A stretch of 64,000 bases of DNA from DASQZK01 sp963809925 (GTDB lineage: Bacteria > Bacteroidota > Bacteroidia > Bacteroidales > GCA-2748055), in contig CAWELH010000006.1 of the NCBI GenBank assembly GCA_963809925.1, positions 372,001 through 436,000 on the forward strand, read 5' to 3'. The notes under the pieces were generated by a model, which was not told the origin of the DNA, made no database searches, and saw only the letters and a list, made by a program, of their open reading frames with translations. Of this stretch, positions 29,001 to 38,261 are shown piece by piece (the stretch's first letter is position 1; each line of letters begins with the position of its first letter). The position numbers were made by a program, and so were the translations under genes.

Positions 29001-31723
29001 ACGTCGGTTCCGTTGTAGAAGATATGAGCGGCACCGGTGTTGCGGTCGACGGTAACAGCCAGGTGGTTCCAAACGCCGAAGTTAAATACACCGGTATTGC
29101 TGTTACTGATTGATCCTACACTACCTGTACCCGATTCAAAGATTATCCTTCCATCGGAGGTACCGTAGGTATTGACAAGGAATTTAAAGCCGTTACTGTT
29201 GGCACCTGAATTTCCATTGGCAATGACAGTCTGGATATTTACCCGGCCCGATGGGATCTTGACCCACGCAGCTATGGTGAAGGTATTGCCAAGGTCGATG
29301 GCCGGTGATACAGCATAGTCGTCGGCGCCATCGAGCGAGAGGGCATGTGTTCCTTCCTGGTGATCGGTGGTGTAGGTGGCTCCGTTGAAGAGCGACAGGT
29401 TGAAACCGTTACCGCTGATATCCGCTCCGCTGTTATCCAGTGGCCAGTCGGCGATCAGCCCTTCACCGGTTGAGGGTGCTGCAGCCGTGGTTACACCGAT
29501 GATATTGGAATACACCGAGTTCCCGACAAGATTGTAAGCCCTGACACGGTAGAAATATTTGGTTTCCGGTACCAGACCGTTATCCGGGAAAGTGGCTATG
29601 TCCACACCGGTGGTTCCGATCTGACTGTATCCCGTGAGCGAGTCACTGGAACGTTCTACTTTGTATCCATCTTCGGTTGAGGCATTATCACTCCAGGAGA
29701 GCTGCAGTGCGGTAGAGGTGACGCTGCCGGCAGCCAGGTTGGTCGGTGCGGCAGGGGCCATGGTGACAACCTGGATGGTGGCGGTATTGCTGTACCCTGA
29801 TTCTGCTTCACTGTTATAGGCTTTGATCCTGTAGTAATACCTTGTTCCTTCAGAAACCGTGTTGTCGGTATAGCTGACAGCACTGGCTCCCAGGGTCTGG
29901 ATAACGGAGAAGCCGGTGGTCTGTGACAGGCTCCGTTCAAGATAGAAGCCATCCTGATTGGTGGCGTTGTTCACCCATGTGAGCTGTACGTCGCTACCTG
30001 CAAGAGCAGCATTCAGTGATGAGGGTGCATTGACGACAACCGGTCCCATGCCTGCCATGACGGCGGCGATCTCGGGTTGTGTCAGGACACGATTGTAAAT
30101 CCTGGCATCGTCGATGGCTCCGGCCATGGCGAAGATATTATTGGTCATACGTCCCAGCCTGATCACGTCGTTGTTCTTAAAGCCGGTATGAACGCCAGAG
30201 GTGGCCGTCACGTCGGTTCCGTTGAAGAAGATATGAGCGGCACCGGTGTTGCGGTCGACGGTAACAGCCAGGTGGTTCCATACGCCGAAGGCGAAGACAT
30301 TGGTATTGCTCCCGGTGATGGCGGCCACACTTCCGTTACCCGATTCAAAGGAGATACGGCGGTCGGAGGTTGCATACGTATTAACCAGGATTTTAAAGCC
30401 GTTGCTGTTGGCACCGGAGTTCCCGTTGGCGATGACGGTCTGGATATTGGTTCTTCCATTGGGGATCTTGACCCACGCAGCTATGGTGAAGGTATTACCA
30501 AGGTCGATGGCCGGTGATACAGCATAGTCGTCGGCACCATCGAGGGAGAGGGCATGTGTTCCTTCCTGGTGATCGGTAGTGTAGGTGGCTCCGTTGAAGA
30601 GTGACAGGTTGAAACCGTTACCGCTGATATCTGCCCCGCTGTTATCCAGCGGCCAGTCGGCGATCAGCCCTCCACCGGTTGAGGATGCTGCATCCGTGGT
30701 TACACCTATGATATTGGAATATCCTGAGTTTCCAAGTGTATTATATCCTCTTATCCGGTAGAAATATTTTGTAGCGTCAGTGAGGCCGAGGTCAATCGTA
30801 TTCGTGCTGTTGGCTTTTATTGTATCAACAGTTGAATAACCGGATAATGAATCCAAAGATCTTTCAAGTATAAATCCCTGTTCACTGTAGGAGTTGTCAT
30901 CCCATGCAAGTGAAATGGATGAGGAGGACATACCTGTAGAATTCAGGTTTGTCGGGGCAGGGGCAAAACTTACGCCATCGAATGGCAGTAGTTCGGTTAG
31001 AATATCGAACCATTTCTGGGCCATTTTCCAGTATCCTGTTTCCCAGGGATGGAGCAGATCTTCCATGTCGCCCACAGGTTCAACCTGATAATTGATATCT
31101 GCACCGTCTTCCATGTCGACGAGTAAAATATTGTCACCGGCATTGATCCTCAATTGCGCCATAGCCTGGACATTATCGTTGAATTGGGTGGTCAGGCTGC
31201 TGTAAGTGGACCGGTTAATGATCCTGGCCAGTACAACGTATACGGTTACCCCATTGTCGGATTCATAGCGGTCAATTTCATTCAGGATATTTTGCACATC
31301 GGAAGAGGCTGAATCAAGTGCGTTTGTACCGATATGTAACAAGACGACATCGGCAGGATTCTCGGTGAGCCAGTTATAGATACTATCGGCAATCTGGTCA
31401 TCTCTCCATCCGGGATGTCCTTCATTATCGGCATCAAAGGCAGGTGTGGCTGCATAACCTACAGACTGGGTACCGACGAAATTAACATGAAAGCCGGCTT
31501 CATTAAGTTTAAACCATAGAGGCTGCCGGTAACCGGTGATAAGGCTCTCCGGTCGAACTTCAATGGTATAACGTCCATATGTGATTGAGTTCCCGGTAGG
31601 CATTATCCTAACGGTATCCGTAAGCGTGAAAGGCTGGGAAAAAGATTCTGGTAGATTAAAATATGTCAGGCAAAGGATAAAAACGAGCCTGAACAAATAG
31701 CTTATTCTGTTGAAATGCCCCAT
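26087..31723 (-). CDS. T9SS-secreted SGNH hydrolase with tandem LamG-FN3-FN3 modules
   Basis: This 1,878-residue protein has a signal peptide (1-30), an SGNH hydrolase domain (about 38-247) with MPTGNSIT (Ser46), LLHIGTN (Asn134) and DLLHP (Asp222/His225), then FN3 (255-345), and four LamG domains starting near residues 353, 756, 1159 and 1562. Two FN3 domains follow each of the first three LamG domains. A T9SS type A sorting domain (about 1785-1878, KVYPNPFSSELYIS) ends the protein. The LamG-FN3-FN3 unit is 403 residues and repeats exactly in step. The enzyme probably removes ester groups from a glycan at the cell surface. Its LamG/FN3 parts are closely related to those of the neighbouring PL14-like protein, so the two likely bind the same polymer. 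It is divergent from the glycosyltransferase gene at 32010. Confidence 0.88.
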   Translation of the reverse strand: MGHFNRISYLFRLVFILCLTYFNLPESFSQPFTLTDTVRIMPTGNSITYGRYTIEVRPESLITGYRQPLWFKLNEAGFHVNFVGTQSVGYAATPAFDADNEGHPGWRDDQIADSIYNWLTENPADVVLLHIGTNALDSASSDVQNILNEIDRYESDNGVTVYVVLARIINRSTYSSLTTQFNDNVQAMAQLRINAGDNILLVDMEDGADINYQVEPVGDMEDLLHPWETGYWKMAQKWFDILTELLPFDGVSFAPAPTNLNSTGMSSSSISLAWDDNSYSEQGFILERSLDSLSGYSTVDTIKANSTNTIDLGLTDATKYFYRIRGYNTLGNSGYSNIIGVTTDAASSTGGGLIADWPLDNSGADISGNGFNLSLFNGATYTTDHQEGTHALSLDGADDYAVSPAIDLGNTFTIAAWVKIPNGRTNIQTVIANGNSGANSNGFKILVNTYATSDRRISFESGNGSVAAITGSNTNVFAFGVWNHLAVTVDRNTGAAHIFFNGTDVTATSGVHTGFKNNDVIRLGRMTNNIFAMAGAIDDARIYNRVLTQPEIAAVMAGMGPVVVNAPSSLNAALAGSDVQLTWVNNATNQDGFYLERSLSQTTGFSVIQTLGASAVSYTDNTVSEGTRYYYRIKAYNSEAESGYSNTATIQVVTMAPAAPTNLAAGSVTSTALQLSWSDNASTEDGYKVERSSDSLTGYSQIGTTGVDIATFPDNGLVPETKYFYRVRAYNLVGNSVYSNIIGVTTAAAPSTGEGLIADWPLDNSGADISGNGFNLSLFNGATYTTDHQEGTHALSLDGADDYAVSPAIDLGNTFTIAAWVKIPSGRVNIQTVIANGNSGANSNGFKFLVNTYGTSDGRIIFESGTGSVGSISNSNTGVFNFGVWNHLAVTVDRNTGAAHIFYNGTDVTATSGVHTGFKNNDVIRLGRMTNNIFAMAGAIDDARIYNRVLTQPEIAAVMAGMGPVVVNAPSSLNAALAGSDVQLTWVNNATNQDGFYLERSLSQTTGFSVIQTLGASAVSYTDNTVSEGTRYYYRIKAYNSEAESGYSNTATIQVVTMAPAAPTNLAAGSVTSTALQLSWSDNASTEDGYKVERSSDSLTGYSQIGTTGVDIATFPDNGLVPETKYFYRVRAYNLVGNSVYSNIIGVTTAAAPSTGEGLIADWPLDNSGADISGNGFNLSLFNGATYTTDHQEGTHALSLDGADDYAVSPAIDLGNTFTIAAWVKIPSGRVNIQTVIANGNSGANSNGFKFLVNTYGTSDGRIIFESGTGSVGSISNSNTGVFNFGVWNHLAVTVDRNTGAAHIFFNGTDVTATSGVHTGFKNNDVIRLGRMTNNIFAMAGAIDDARIYNRVLTQPEIAAVMAGMGPVVVNAPSSLNAALAGSDVQLTWVNNATNQDGFYLERSLSQTTGFSVIQTLGASAVSYTDNTVSEGTRYYYRIKAYNSEAESGYSNTATIQVVTMAPAAPTNLAAGSVTSTALQLSWSDNASTEDGYKVERSSDSLTGYSQIGTTGVDIATFPDNGLVPETKYFYRVRAYNLVGNSVYSNIIGVTTAAAPSTGEGLIADWPLDNSGADISGNGFNLSLFNGATYTTDHQEGTHALSLDGADDYAVSPAIDLGNTFTIAAWVKIPLGRVNIQTVIANGNSGANSNGFKFLVNTYSTSDGRIIFESGTGSVASISYSNTGVFNFGVWNHLAVTVDRNTGAAHIFYNGTEVTTTFAVHTGFKNNDVIRLGRMTNNIFAMAGAIDDARIYNRVLTQPEILALMSPPPPPAANNSGTSGSGNFDSTDKTTGGVGSDQVPVNSYKVYPNPFSSELYISATEAVNRIELIDLSGKVLRIVKPEGQPVTIIYTESMQPGMYLLKISKITGYYDLVKVIKY
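26440..30667 (-). repeat. 1,209-bp in-frame tandem repeat (three full units plus a partial)
   Basis: Units run 30667-29459, 29458-28250 and 28249-27041, with a fourth LamG-only copy down to about 26440. Corresponding landmarks recur exactly 1,209 bases apart (403 codons). The FN3 parts are almost identical between units; parts of the first and last LamG copies differ more. The identity points to recent duplication or homogenisation, and assemblies from short reads could miscount units. Confidence 0.92.
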
Positions 31724-32009
31724 ATTAGTGATAATTTTAGCGGTATAGGTTTAGTGCTAATGAATTGATTTATAACTGTTCAAGTTACGTTTTATATTCG
31801 ATTTAAAGACCTTATTATCCTGATATAATTTTTATTTTACATGAAATGGAAGAAATTTTATATTAATGTAAGGCATATATAGGTGAACTCATTTTACCCT
31901 CCTTTTAAGTGAGTATTTTTGTTTTGTCAACATATATTGTCATACTTCAGGTCAATAAAAAGTTTAGTATATTGCCCTGTTTAAAGTTGAATGCTAAGAG
32001 CAATAGTAG

Positions 32010-33164
32010 ATGAAAAGAACGGAGACTATTTTATTTCTTACAGAGATCACGTTTTATCCGTTAATTGGCGGCGAAAGAATGCGAACATACGGCTTACTTA
32101 AGATACTCAGTAACAGCTTTGAACATGTTCACGCAATTACCGGACTAGCTCAGCCTGATGAAGATTTGCAACGCGAATTCCCGAATGTCACTTTTCATGA
32201 TTTTGATTACAAGAAGATCGAAACGGTAATCAGGAATTATGGATACTTTGATCAGTTCAGAAAGGATAGAAGTTTTACAGCCAGGATTGATGAGGTATTG
32301 GCGGCAAATCATATAGATCTTGCCTTTATCGACTATAAATACTACGGGCAGTATATTTCATTTTTAAAAGAGAAGGGGTTAAAGGTAATATACGGAACAC
32401 ACAATGTCCAATCGAGGATTATGTGGCAGAAGCCTGCTGAAAATCTGAAGATGTTTGTACTTTATAAGATCTTTTATTTTACTCATTACATTCACGAAAG
32501 GATCTATTTTCGCAAAGCCGATATGCTCGTCGCTGTTTCTGAGCATGATGCCATTTATTACAGGAGATACATTAAAAAGGATAAGATAGTCGTTATACCT
32601 AATTTTCTTGATGAGGCTCTTTATTCTGTTGAAAAGGGAAGAACGGAAGAGTACATAATTATGACTGCAAATTTTCTGGCATTTCAGAACGAAGTGGGTG
32701 TTTCCTGGTTTTTAGAGAAGGTATGGAATGAAACACTCTCGAAGCAGATTAAACTGATTCTTGCCGGGATAGGTTCAATAGAAGTACTTGCAAAAATCAG
32801 AAAGAATCATAAGGTTCAGAATGTTGAAGCCCTCGGGAAGAAGGATGATCTTAAGGGATTGATTCACAAGGCACGGTTGGCAATTGTACCCTTGCTCGAC
32901 GGAAGCGGAACGCGCCTGAAATGCATTGAAGCCATGGCACTCAAAACGCAGTTATTAAGTACAAGCAGGGGTGCTGAAGGTATAGAACATGATGGCAGCA
33001 TTTTAATCGCCGATGAGCCCCTGGATTTTCAGCAAAAGATTCTCGATGTGTTTAGTTTGGAGGTGGATACAACCGTTCAGGCCTATGATGTTTTCATGAA
33101 AAAATATTCTCTGGCAGCCAACAGCATTATTTTTCAAGCTATGCTTGAGAAATTGCTCATATAA
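32010..33164 (+). CDS. Glycosyltransferase family 4
   Basis: This 384-residue GT-B enzyme has an N-terminal acceptor domain beginning ILFLTEITFYPLIGGERMR, followed by YGTHNVQS and LVAVSEHDA, which are usual in GT4. The C-terminal donor domain has MTANFLAFQNEVGVSWFL, ILAGIG, LGKKDD and LLDGSGTRLKCIEAMAL, which includes the Gly-rich donor site and Glu of GT4. It starts a + strand group with the Wzy-like gene 132 bp downstream. A -7-like TATTTTTG lies at 31914-31921, without a clear TTG at the right distance. Sugar specificity is unknown. Confidence 0.88.
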   Translation: MKRTETILFLTEITFYPLIGGERMRTYGLLKILSNSFEHVHAITGLAQPDEDLQREFPNVTFHDFDYKKIETVIRNYGYFDQFRKDRSFTARIDEVLAANHIDLAFIDYKYYGQYISFLKEKGLKVIYGTHNVQSRIMWQKPAENLKMFVLYKIFYFTHYIHERIYFRKADMLVAVSEHDAIYYRRYIKKDKIVVIPNFLDEALYSVEKGRTEEYIIMTANFLAFQNEVGVSWFLEKVWNETLSKQIKLILAGIGSIEVLAKIRKNHKVQNVEALGKKDDLKGLIHKARLAIVPLLDGSGTRLKCIEAMALKTQLLSTSRGAEGIEHDGSILIADEPLDFQQKILDVFSLEVDTTVQAYDVFMKKYSLAANSIIFQAMLEKLLI

Positions 33165-33296
33165 TAATGAGTCTGGTACTTCGTTCTGAATGTTTACGGG
33201 AGAGAAAATGAATTTCAGACAACCGGTGTTCCTGGTTAATACCGGTAGTTCAGGGTTCTGTCTGGGAATGAGTTTGATTTTGTGATCGTATTCGTT

Positions 33297-34487
33297 ATGC
33301 TTAAAAAAGGTATTTTACTTTTAATTCTTCTTGCGTCAATCGACTTCTATACGTTGGCGATTTTCCCGGACGTAATTCAGAAATCCTTTGAATTTCTTGG
33401 TATTTCGATTGCCCTATTCTTTTTTGTTCTCTTCTACCTGTACGATCGCAGTCCCAGGATCCCTGAGCATTACAGCGCTCCCATCCTTATTCTGCTTTTT
33501 GGTGTTTTCATCAGTATGTTTGGTGCAATGGCTTACCATGAGCAATCCTTTGCCATGACATTGTGGGGTGAACGGTTTATTTTTTTCTACCTGGTTTATT
33601 TTCTTCTGAGTAAACTGAAAGTAGAGCCGGAATTCATCATGAAAGCATCCATTGTCTTTGGCTTCATCTATATTTTTCTTTACATAGTACAGTATTCATT
33701 GTACCCGAGGGATATTGTTATGGCAAGGAAGTTTGTAGACAGAGGAACACTCCGGATTTTCATGCCCGGCTCGGGCTACCTTGTCATCGGCTATTTTATA
33801 AGTCTCTACTATTTTTTTAAAAATTACCGGTTAATTCATCTCGTTTACATTATAGCTTCTCTTATCGTGTATGTTTTATTGGGCACACGCCAGGTCATCG
33901 CTGCCGTGGGTCTTACAACCATATTATTCCTGTTTCAGAGCAAAGTTGTTAAATTAAAGGTTATCCTTATTCCACTAATGATTTTGTCGGTTATTCCAAT
34001 TTACTTCCTTTTTCAAAATATTTTTGATTCGATGCTTGATGTAACCACTCACCAAAGTTCTAATGTTGAAGGGGACATACGGTTCAGGGCCATGCATTTT
34101 TTCCTTTTTGAGTTCTTCCCAAACACAATTTCTTACATCACCGGAAATGGGATGTATGGAGGCACCTCGCCATATGCTATGCAGGTTAACAGCTATGCAG
34201 AGGTATACCATTTTTTTATGTCTGACCTGGGCATGATTGGTGACTATGTTAAATTTGGAGCTTTTTTCGTACTGGGTGTTCTGATCATGTTCATCAAAGT
34301 TTTCACGACGAAGCTGCCCGAGAAGTATATGTTCATTAAGTATAATTTTTATATTATTCTGATGACACTGGTCACCGGTGGAAGTGCATTTGCCGACGGA
34401 GCCACAATTGTGATCCTTTGTCTGTTCTATTATATTATCGATTATTACAAGTATGAAAAAAATCTGCCTGCAGAGAGTTCTGGCTGA
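33297..34487 (+). CDS. Wzy-like polysaccharide polymerase (O-antigen ligase-like membrane protein)
   Basis: This roughly 396-residue protein is mostly membrane helices (about ten to twelve), with the fragment LLGTRQVIAAVG near the middle, which resembles the Wzy_C/O-antigen ligase motif, and a long periplasmic loop (about residues 240-300) rich in polar residues. In an EPS cluster with Wzx-like and Wza/Wzc-like genes it best fits the repeat-unit polymerase. ATG 33297 was preferred over the in-frame GTG at 33282 because it gives a normal start to the first helix. It ends 4 bp before the end of the convergent fucosyltransferase-like gene. Confidence 0.75.
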   Translation: MLKKGILLLILLASIDFYTLAIFPDVIQKSFEFLGISIALFFFVLFYLYDRSPRIPEHYSAPILILLFGVFISMFGAMAYHEQSFAMTLWGERFIFFYLVYFLLSKLKVEPEFIMKASIVFGFIYIFLYIVQYSLYPRDIVMARKFVDRGTLRIFMPGSGYLVIGYFISLYYFFKNYRLIHLVYIIASLIVYVLLGTRQVIAAVGLTTILFLFQSKVVKLKVILIPLMILSVIPIYFLFQNIFDSMLDVTTHQSSNVEGDIRFRAMHFFLFEFFPNTISYITGNGMYGGTSPYAMQVNSYAEVYHFFMSDLGMIGDYVKFGAFFVLGVLIMFIKVFTTKLPEKYMFIKYNFYIILMTLVTGGSAFADGATIVILCLFYYIIDYYKYEKNLPAESSG

Positions 34488-34491
34488 AGGG

Positions 34492-35324
34492 TCAGGACCT
34501 GAGGATATTCACGATCTGAAGCTCGATGCCTGATAGTTTTGCCGCTACTTCAGAAAATGAACTCCAGTAGCTTCCAATGATTTTTTTAGTCTTTGACAAG
34601 CAGAGCATATCGGTAAGAGCGTCCCTGATTGCTTCAGGAGAATTCCGGCCTTGCTTCTTGTCTTCAAAGCTGATTATTCTTCCGGGGAAAGACTGCTTCA
34701 TCTGAGCTTCCACATGAGGATCATCGGATGCAAGAAAAAAATTCGTATCACTATTAATGGAAATTTCCTGCTGCATCAGTGTTTCAAAAGCTTCGACCGG
34801 ACTCGCCTCTTTCGATCTGATATTATCCAATCGACGAATATGAACACCTATGGTATTCTTACCGTACAGTTTTGTGATACTGCCAGCCAGGACTTCAATC
34901 TCAGGAACTGGTATCAAAAATCTGAAGTCCTCCTTTCCGGAATAGAATCTGTGTTGGGTTTCTATATAGACAGAGCGGTACGTATTAAGCTGCCTGAAGT
35001 CGTAGTTTTTTTTTTTAAGAGGGAGATTTCATTCTCATAAAACACTTTGTCATAACCTATACCGAGAAATGAGCCCAGATTAAGAAGGTTTTGCGTGACG
35101 ATCTTGCTGTAATTGCGATTGAATGAGGTGGTTAGAAATTTATTTTTCTCAACCAGGTCGACAAATTCAGGTATCAGAAATAAATCTCCGAACCGACAGT
35201 TCAGGCTGTCGGTTCTTTTCCATATTAGTCTGATCTTTTCGCCTGGGGTCTCAATCAGGGAGAATACCGAATCAAGAGCCCTCATTCTGTTACCAAGTCC
35301 TCCGTATGGACTGATCGTGATCAT
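34492..35324 (-). pseudogene. Fucosyltransferase-like glycosyltransferase, frameshift at 11-base A/T run
   Basis: The first part begins ITISPYGGLGNRMRALDS, typical of GDP-fucose-type GT-B enzymes. The second part, in another frame, has VHIRRLDN, matching the HxRRxD motif of alpha-1,2/alpha-1,6-fucosyltransferases and NodZ-like proteins, and SYWSSFSEVAAKLSG. The frames meet at a run of eleven T (35006-35016; A on the coding strand). One more A would join LLKKK to NYDFRQLNTYRS and give an open frame of about 277 codons. ATG 35324 was chosen because it opens on the conserved motif. Cause: sequencing error in a homopolymer, phase variation by slippage, or decay. It converges with the Wzy-like gene and precedes the flippase gene in reading order on the opposite side. 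Confidence 0.7.
35006..35016 (-). repeat. Poly-A/T tract (11 bases) in fucosyltransferase-like gene
   Basis: Eleven T on the + strand lie exactly where the reading frame changes. Length changes of one base here would switch the gene on or off. Confidence 0.75.
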
Positions 35325-35469
35325 ATGGTTAAATGTAAAAGTGGTAATTCCTGATCGTAAATTCAGAGGATCAATTAATACAATGTAAACCTCTGATGCA
35401 GCCAATAGTGAATATTTGTTGTGAGTTACTCTGAAAATCTTTTATTTGAGTAACATCAAATGATTAGAC

Positions 35470-36906
35470 TTAGTTCTTTAAAAAATGAAACTTAGTAACA
35501 ATGCCTCTTATTCCAATTGGGGCAAGATTAGCAATGTAACGGAAAAGATTCCAGTTCAGTAATTTCATGGAAAGGCTAACAGAGAACCAGTTATTAAAGG
35601 ATAGCTGGATGAAGAATTTGGTGAGGACAAGTCCGAGGATTCCATAAATAGGAAGAACATAAAAACCAAGACCGATGATGAGAGCGCCTGATATCAGGGC
35701 CGGCCACAAAAATGGGATATGGTTTGTGGATGTGTAAATACTGGCGTGAAACGATGAATGGATATCCAGGACTTCTGTAACACATATCACCAGGAGTATG
35801 CCAAGCGGTACAAAACGCGTCTCGATCCCGATAAGATCAAGCCCCCAGTTCCCAACCAGTGAAATAACGCTAAAGCCACCGATCAGGACCATCATACCAA
35901 GAAAAATATATTCAGAGGCTTTGACCTTCAGGGTTTTAAAATCTTTTTTGGCAGCGAGGCCATATATCTTGGGGATATTAGTATAAAACGGTGCTTTGGC
36001 AATGTTAGTAATTAAGCTTACTATTCTCATGGTAAACATGAAATTAGCCATAAGGGCGGCATCTTTATATTGCGCAATAACAATAGATGTACCGGTTGTT
36101 ATGGCATATGCACCCCAGGATAAACCTCCCAGGCGCCAGGTTGCCCCCCAAAGTGAATTGAATATCTCCTTATCAAAGTACCGGCGTTGAATAATCTTAA
36201 TACCATTATTCCGGAACCATCTCCGCACGTACCATCGCAAATAAAAAAATCTGACAAATGACTGGAACGCCATGAATGAAAGGAGATATATGGGTTGCAG
36301 CTTAAAAGAAAGAAGTATGACAAAGACAATTATTTGCAGCGAACCCTGCATGACACCAAACCTGGCTTCAAGGCTTATAAATCCAAGTCCGCGGACAAAG
36401 GAGCTCCACTTTACCGAACTGATCAGAATGCCACTATAGATTATCAGGACTCCGTATGCCATCCAGAGATCTGTCCTGTGATCGGCAAGCGACATGATAT
36501 TCCAGATCATCCTTACACCGACTGTCAGAAGCATGAGGACAAGAAAACCGGTGAGGATTGTATAGATGCGGAAGGAAGTGGAAAGAAGATCCTTCAGTTT
36601 TTCCATGTTTGGCTCATCTTCCACAATCTCCACTTTTTCATCATATTCCTTTCTGGTCTTTGGAATTTTTGTAGCACCGGCTCTGAAATAGGATACAGCT
36701 CTAACCAGTGTAGCACCGAAACCCGAATCGGCCAGCATGGCAAAACCTGCGATGGTATTGGTGAATAGCCAGAACGATAGTTCAACATCGGTATAAACCT
36801 TCAGGATCAAAGGCAAAACAAAAATAGCACTTCCAAACCTAACGAACACTGAAGACCATGACATGAGGGTCGGACTGTCGAATATTTTCTTTATCAGATT
36901 GATCAT
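35470..36906 (-). CDS. Wzx-like flippase (polysaccharide biosynthesis membrane protein)
   Basis: This 478-residue membrane protein has about twelve to fourteen predicted helices and the MOP/Wzx layout. Its N-terminal helix region is FVLPLILKVYTDVELSFWLF, followed by a conserved DSGFGATLVRAVSYF stretch with the charged Asp and Arg typical of Wzx. It should flip the lipid-linked repeat unit across the inner membrane. An unusually long hydrophilic insert (about residues 78-107) lies after the third helix. It is on the - strand with the fucosyltransferase-like gene between two + strand groups. Confidence 0.85.
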   Translation of the reverse strand: MINLIKKIFDSPTLMSWSSVFVRFGSAIFVLPLILKVYTDVELSFWLFTNTIAGFAMLADSGFGATLVRAVSYFRAGATKIPKTRKEYDEKVEIVEDEPNMEKLKDLLSTSFRIYTILTGFLVLMLLTVGVRMIWNIMSLADHRTDLWMAYGVLIIYSGILISSVKWSSFVRGLGFISLEARFGVMQGSLQIIVFVILLSFKLQPIYLLSFMAFQSFVRFFYLRWYVRRWFRNNGIKIIQRRYFDKEIFNSLWGATWRLGGLSWGAYAITTGTSIVIAQYKDAALMANFMFTMRIVSLITNIAKAPFYTNIPKIYGLAAKKDFKTLKVKASEYIFLGMMVLIGGFSVISLVGNWGLDLIGIETRFVPLGILLVICVTEVLDIHSSFHASIYTSTNHIPFLWPALISGALIIGLGFYVLPIYGILGLVLTKFFIQLSFNNWFSVSLSMKLLNWNLFRYIANLAPIGIRGIVTKFHFLKN

Positions 36907-37133
36907 TTTCTCAGCTTGGGGAAAGAGTTGTAAAAATTAACATTTCTAAGGGCATGCAGTTATCTAAAACATAGGCATTCTGTAAAATGTTTTTCAGCAA
37001 ATGTAATAGTTCTTTAATAACCTGAATTAAATTTTTTACATAAGGACATTTAACATTCGTCAATGGTCGGTTTGTAATCCGTGAAAGTTTGAAAAAACAT
37101 CGTATTTTTATCCGGACCAAAAAATTGATTCTT

Positions 37134-38045
37134 ATGGTAAACAGACTGACAATCGCACTTCCCGTTTACAAACGCACCGACTATATCAGGAAAGCCCTTG
37201 AAAGTGCAATGAACCAAACGGTTAAATGCAGTATTCTGCTGATTGACAATAATTCACCTCATCATGAATTCAAAGAAATACTGGAGAGCTATAACTATCC
37301 CGATGCAAAATATGTCAGAACCAGCGAAACCGTTCCTCAGGATGAAAACTTCAACAATTGTTTCCGCTACGCTGAAACTCCCTGGGTTACAATTTTGCAC
37401 GATGATGATATGCTGCATTGTCAGTTTTCTGAGTTTACCGGAAAGATCCTCGATAAATATGGTGAAAAAGCAGGAGGGATCGTTTATAAAAACTTTGTCA
37501 GTGAAAATGAATGGGACGGCCTCAGTGAGGAAATCGAACTTACAGACGACATCCGCCTGGTAAAAGAAGCGTTTTTTTACTTTGCACAACTGACACCCTT
37601 CCCTGGTGTCGTATTGAGAAATGAGACTGCATTGAAACTGGGAGGCTTCAAGAGTGAACTGCATCCCATTGCCGACTTTGATTTCTGGTACCGGTACAGC
37701 ACAACAGAAAGAATGCTTATGGTAAATCAGATGATGGCATATTACAGAATTTCTCCTACGCAGTCCACAAATCACCTCGTCGATGCGATGATCAATAATA
37801 TCTACTCCTACCGCCTCAGGCTGATTGAGGGCGGGAAGCACAATAATTTCCTTTCCAAGCTTTCCCTTGAGGCCAGCCGGCTCAACAATATTGATTTTTT
37901 CAAGAAAACCTATCCGGATATACAGCTTCCGGAGAAGATTATGAATGAGGATAAAATGATCCGCGCTGCAAAACTTCTGAAAAAGACCCTTATCCGCAAA
38001 GCTGTTGGCAGGTATAAGAATTATATTTCTTTTGACAAACCGTAG
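37134..38045 (+). CDS. Glycosyltransferase family 2
   Basis: This 303-residue GT-A enzyme has LPVYKRTDYIRKAL, LLIDNNSPHH and ILHDDDML, the DxD-like metal site. A later segment ADFDFWYRYS fits the ED/catalytic region of GT2. ATG 37134 was chosen over the upstream TTG since it starts directly before the first beta strand. It should add a sugar to the repeat unit. It lies alone between the flippase gene and an IS-remnant region. Confidence 0.88.
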   Translation: MVNRLTIALPVYKRTDYIRKALESAMNQTVKCSILLIDNNSPHHEFKEILESYNYPDAKYVRTSETVPQDENFNNCFRYAETPWVTILHDDDMLHCQFSEFTGKILDKYGEKAGGIVYKNFVSENEWDGLSEEIELTDDIRLVKEAFFYFAQLTPFPGVVLRNETALKLGGFKSELHPIADFDFWYRYSTTERMLMVNQMMAYYRISPTQSTNHLVDAMINNIYSYRLRLIEGGKHNNFLSKLSLEASRLNNIDFFKKTYPDIQLPEKIMNEDKMIRAAKLLKKTLIRKAVGRYKNYISFDKP

Positions 38046-38046
38046 G

Positions 38047-38178
38047 GAAGTGATGAGGTGATGAGGTGATGAGGTGATGAGGTGATGGGGTGATGAAGTT
38101 AGGAAGTTATGAAGTTAGGAAGTTAGGAGGAGGAAGTTAGGAGGTTAGGAGGTTAGGAAGTTAGGAGGTTATGAAGTG
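38047..38178. repeat. Imperfect 8-bp-unit minisatellite
   Basis: About sixteen copies of an 8-base unit change from GTGATGAG-like to GTTAGGAG/GTTATGAA-like forms. Bases 38049-38071 match the reverse complement of 38794-38816 with one mismatch in 23, so the tract also forms one arm of an inverted repeat about 720 bp apart. Confidence 0.85.
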
Positions 38179-38261
38179 ACTTGTCCTGATCACTCTTCAA
38201 TTAATCAGAATGCGGATGCCGAAGATACTATGAAAGTATTCCAGGATAGTTGTGTTTTTTT

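Noticed and set aside
26440..30667. Regular repeats that might suggest a CRISPR array
   Set aside because: The units are 1,209 bp, in frame and protein-coding (LamG-FN3-FN3), without short repeats and unique spacers.
38047..38178. 8-bp repeats as a CRISPR or origin iteron array
   Set aside because: Units are contiguous without spacers, imperfect and graded, and there are no cas or rep genes nearby.
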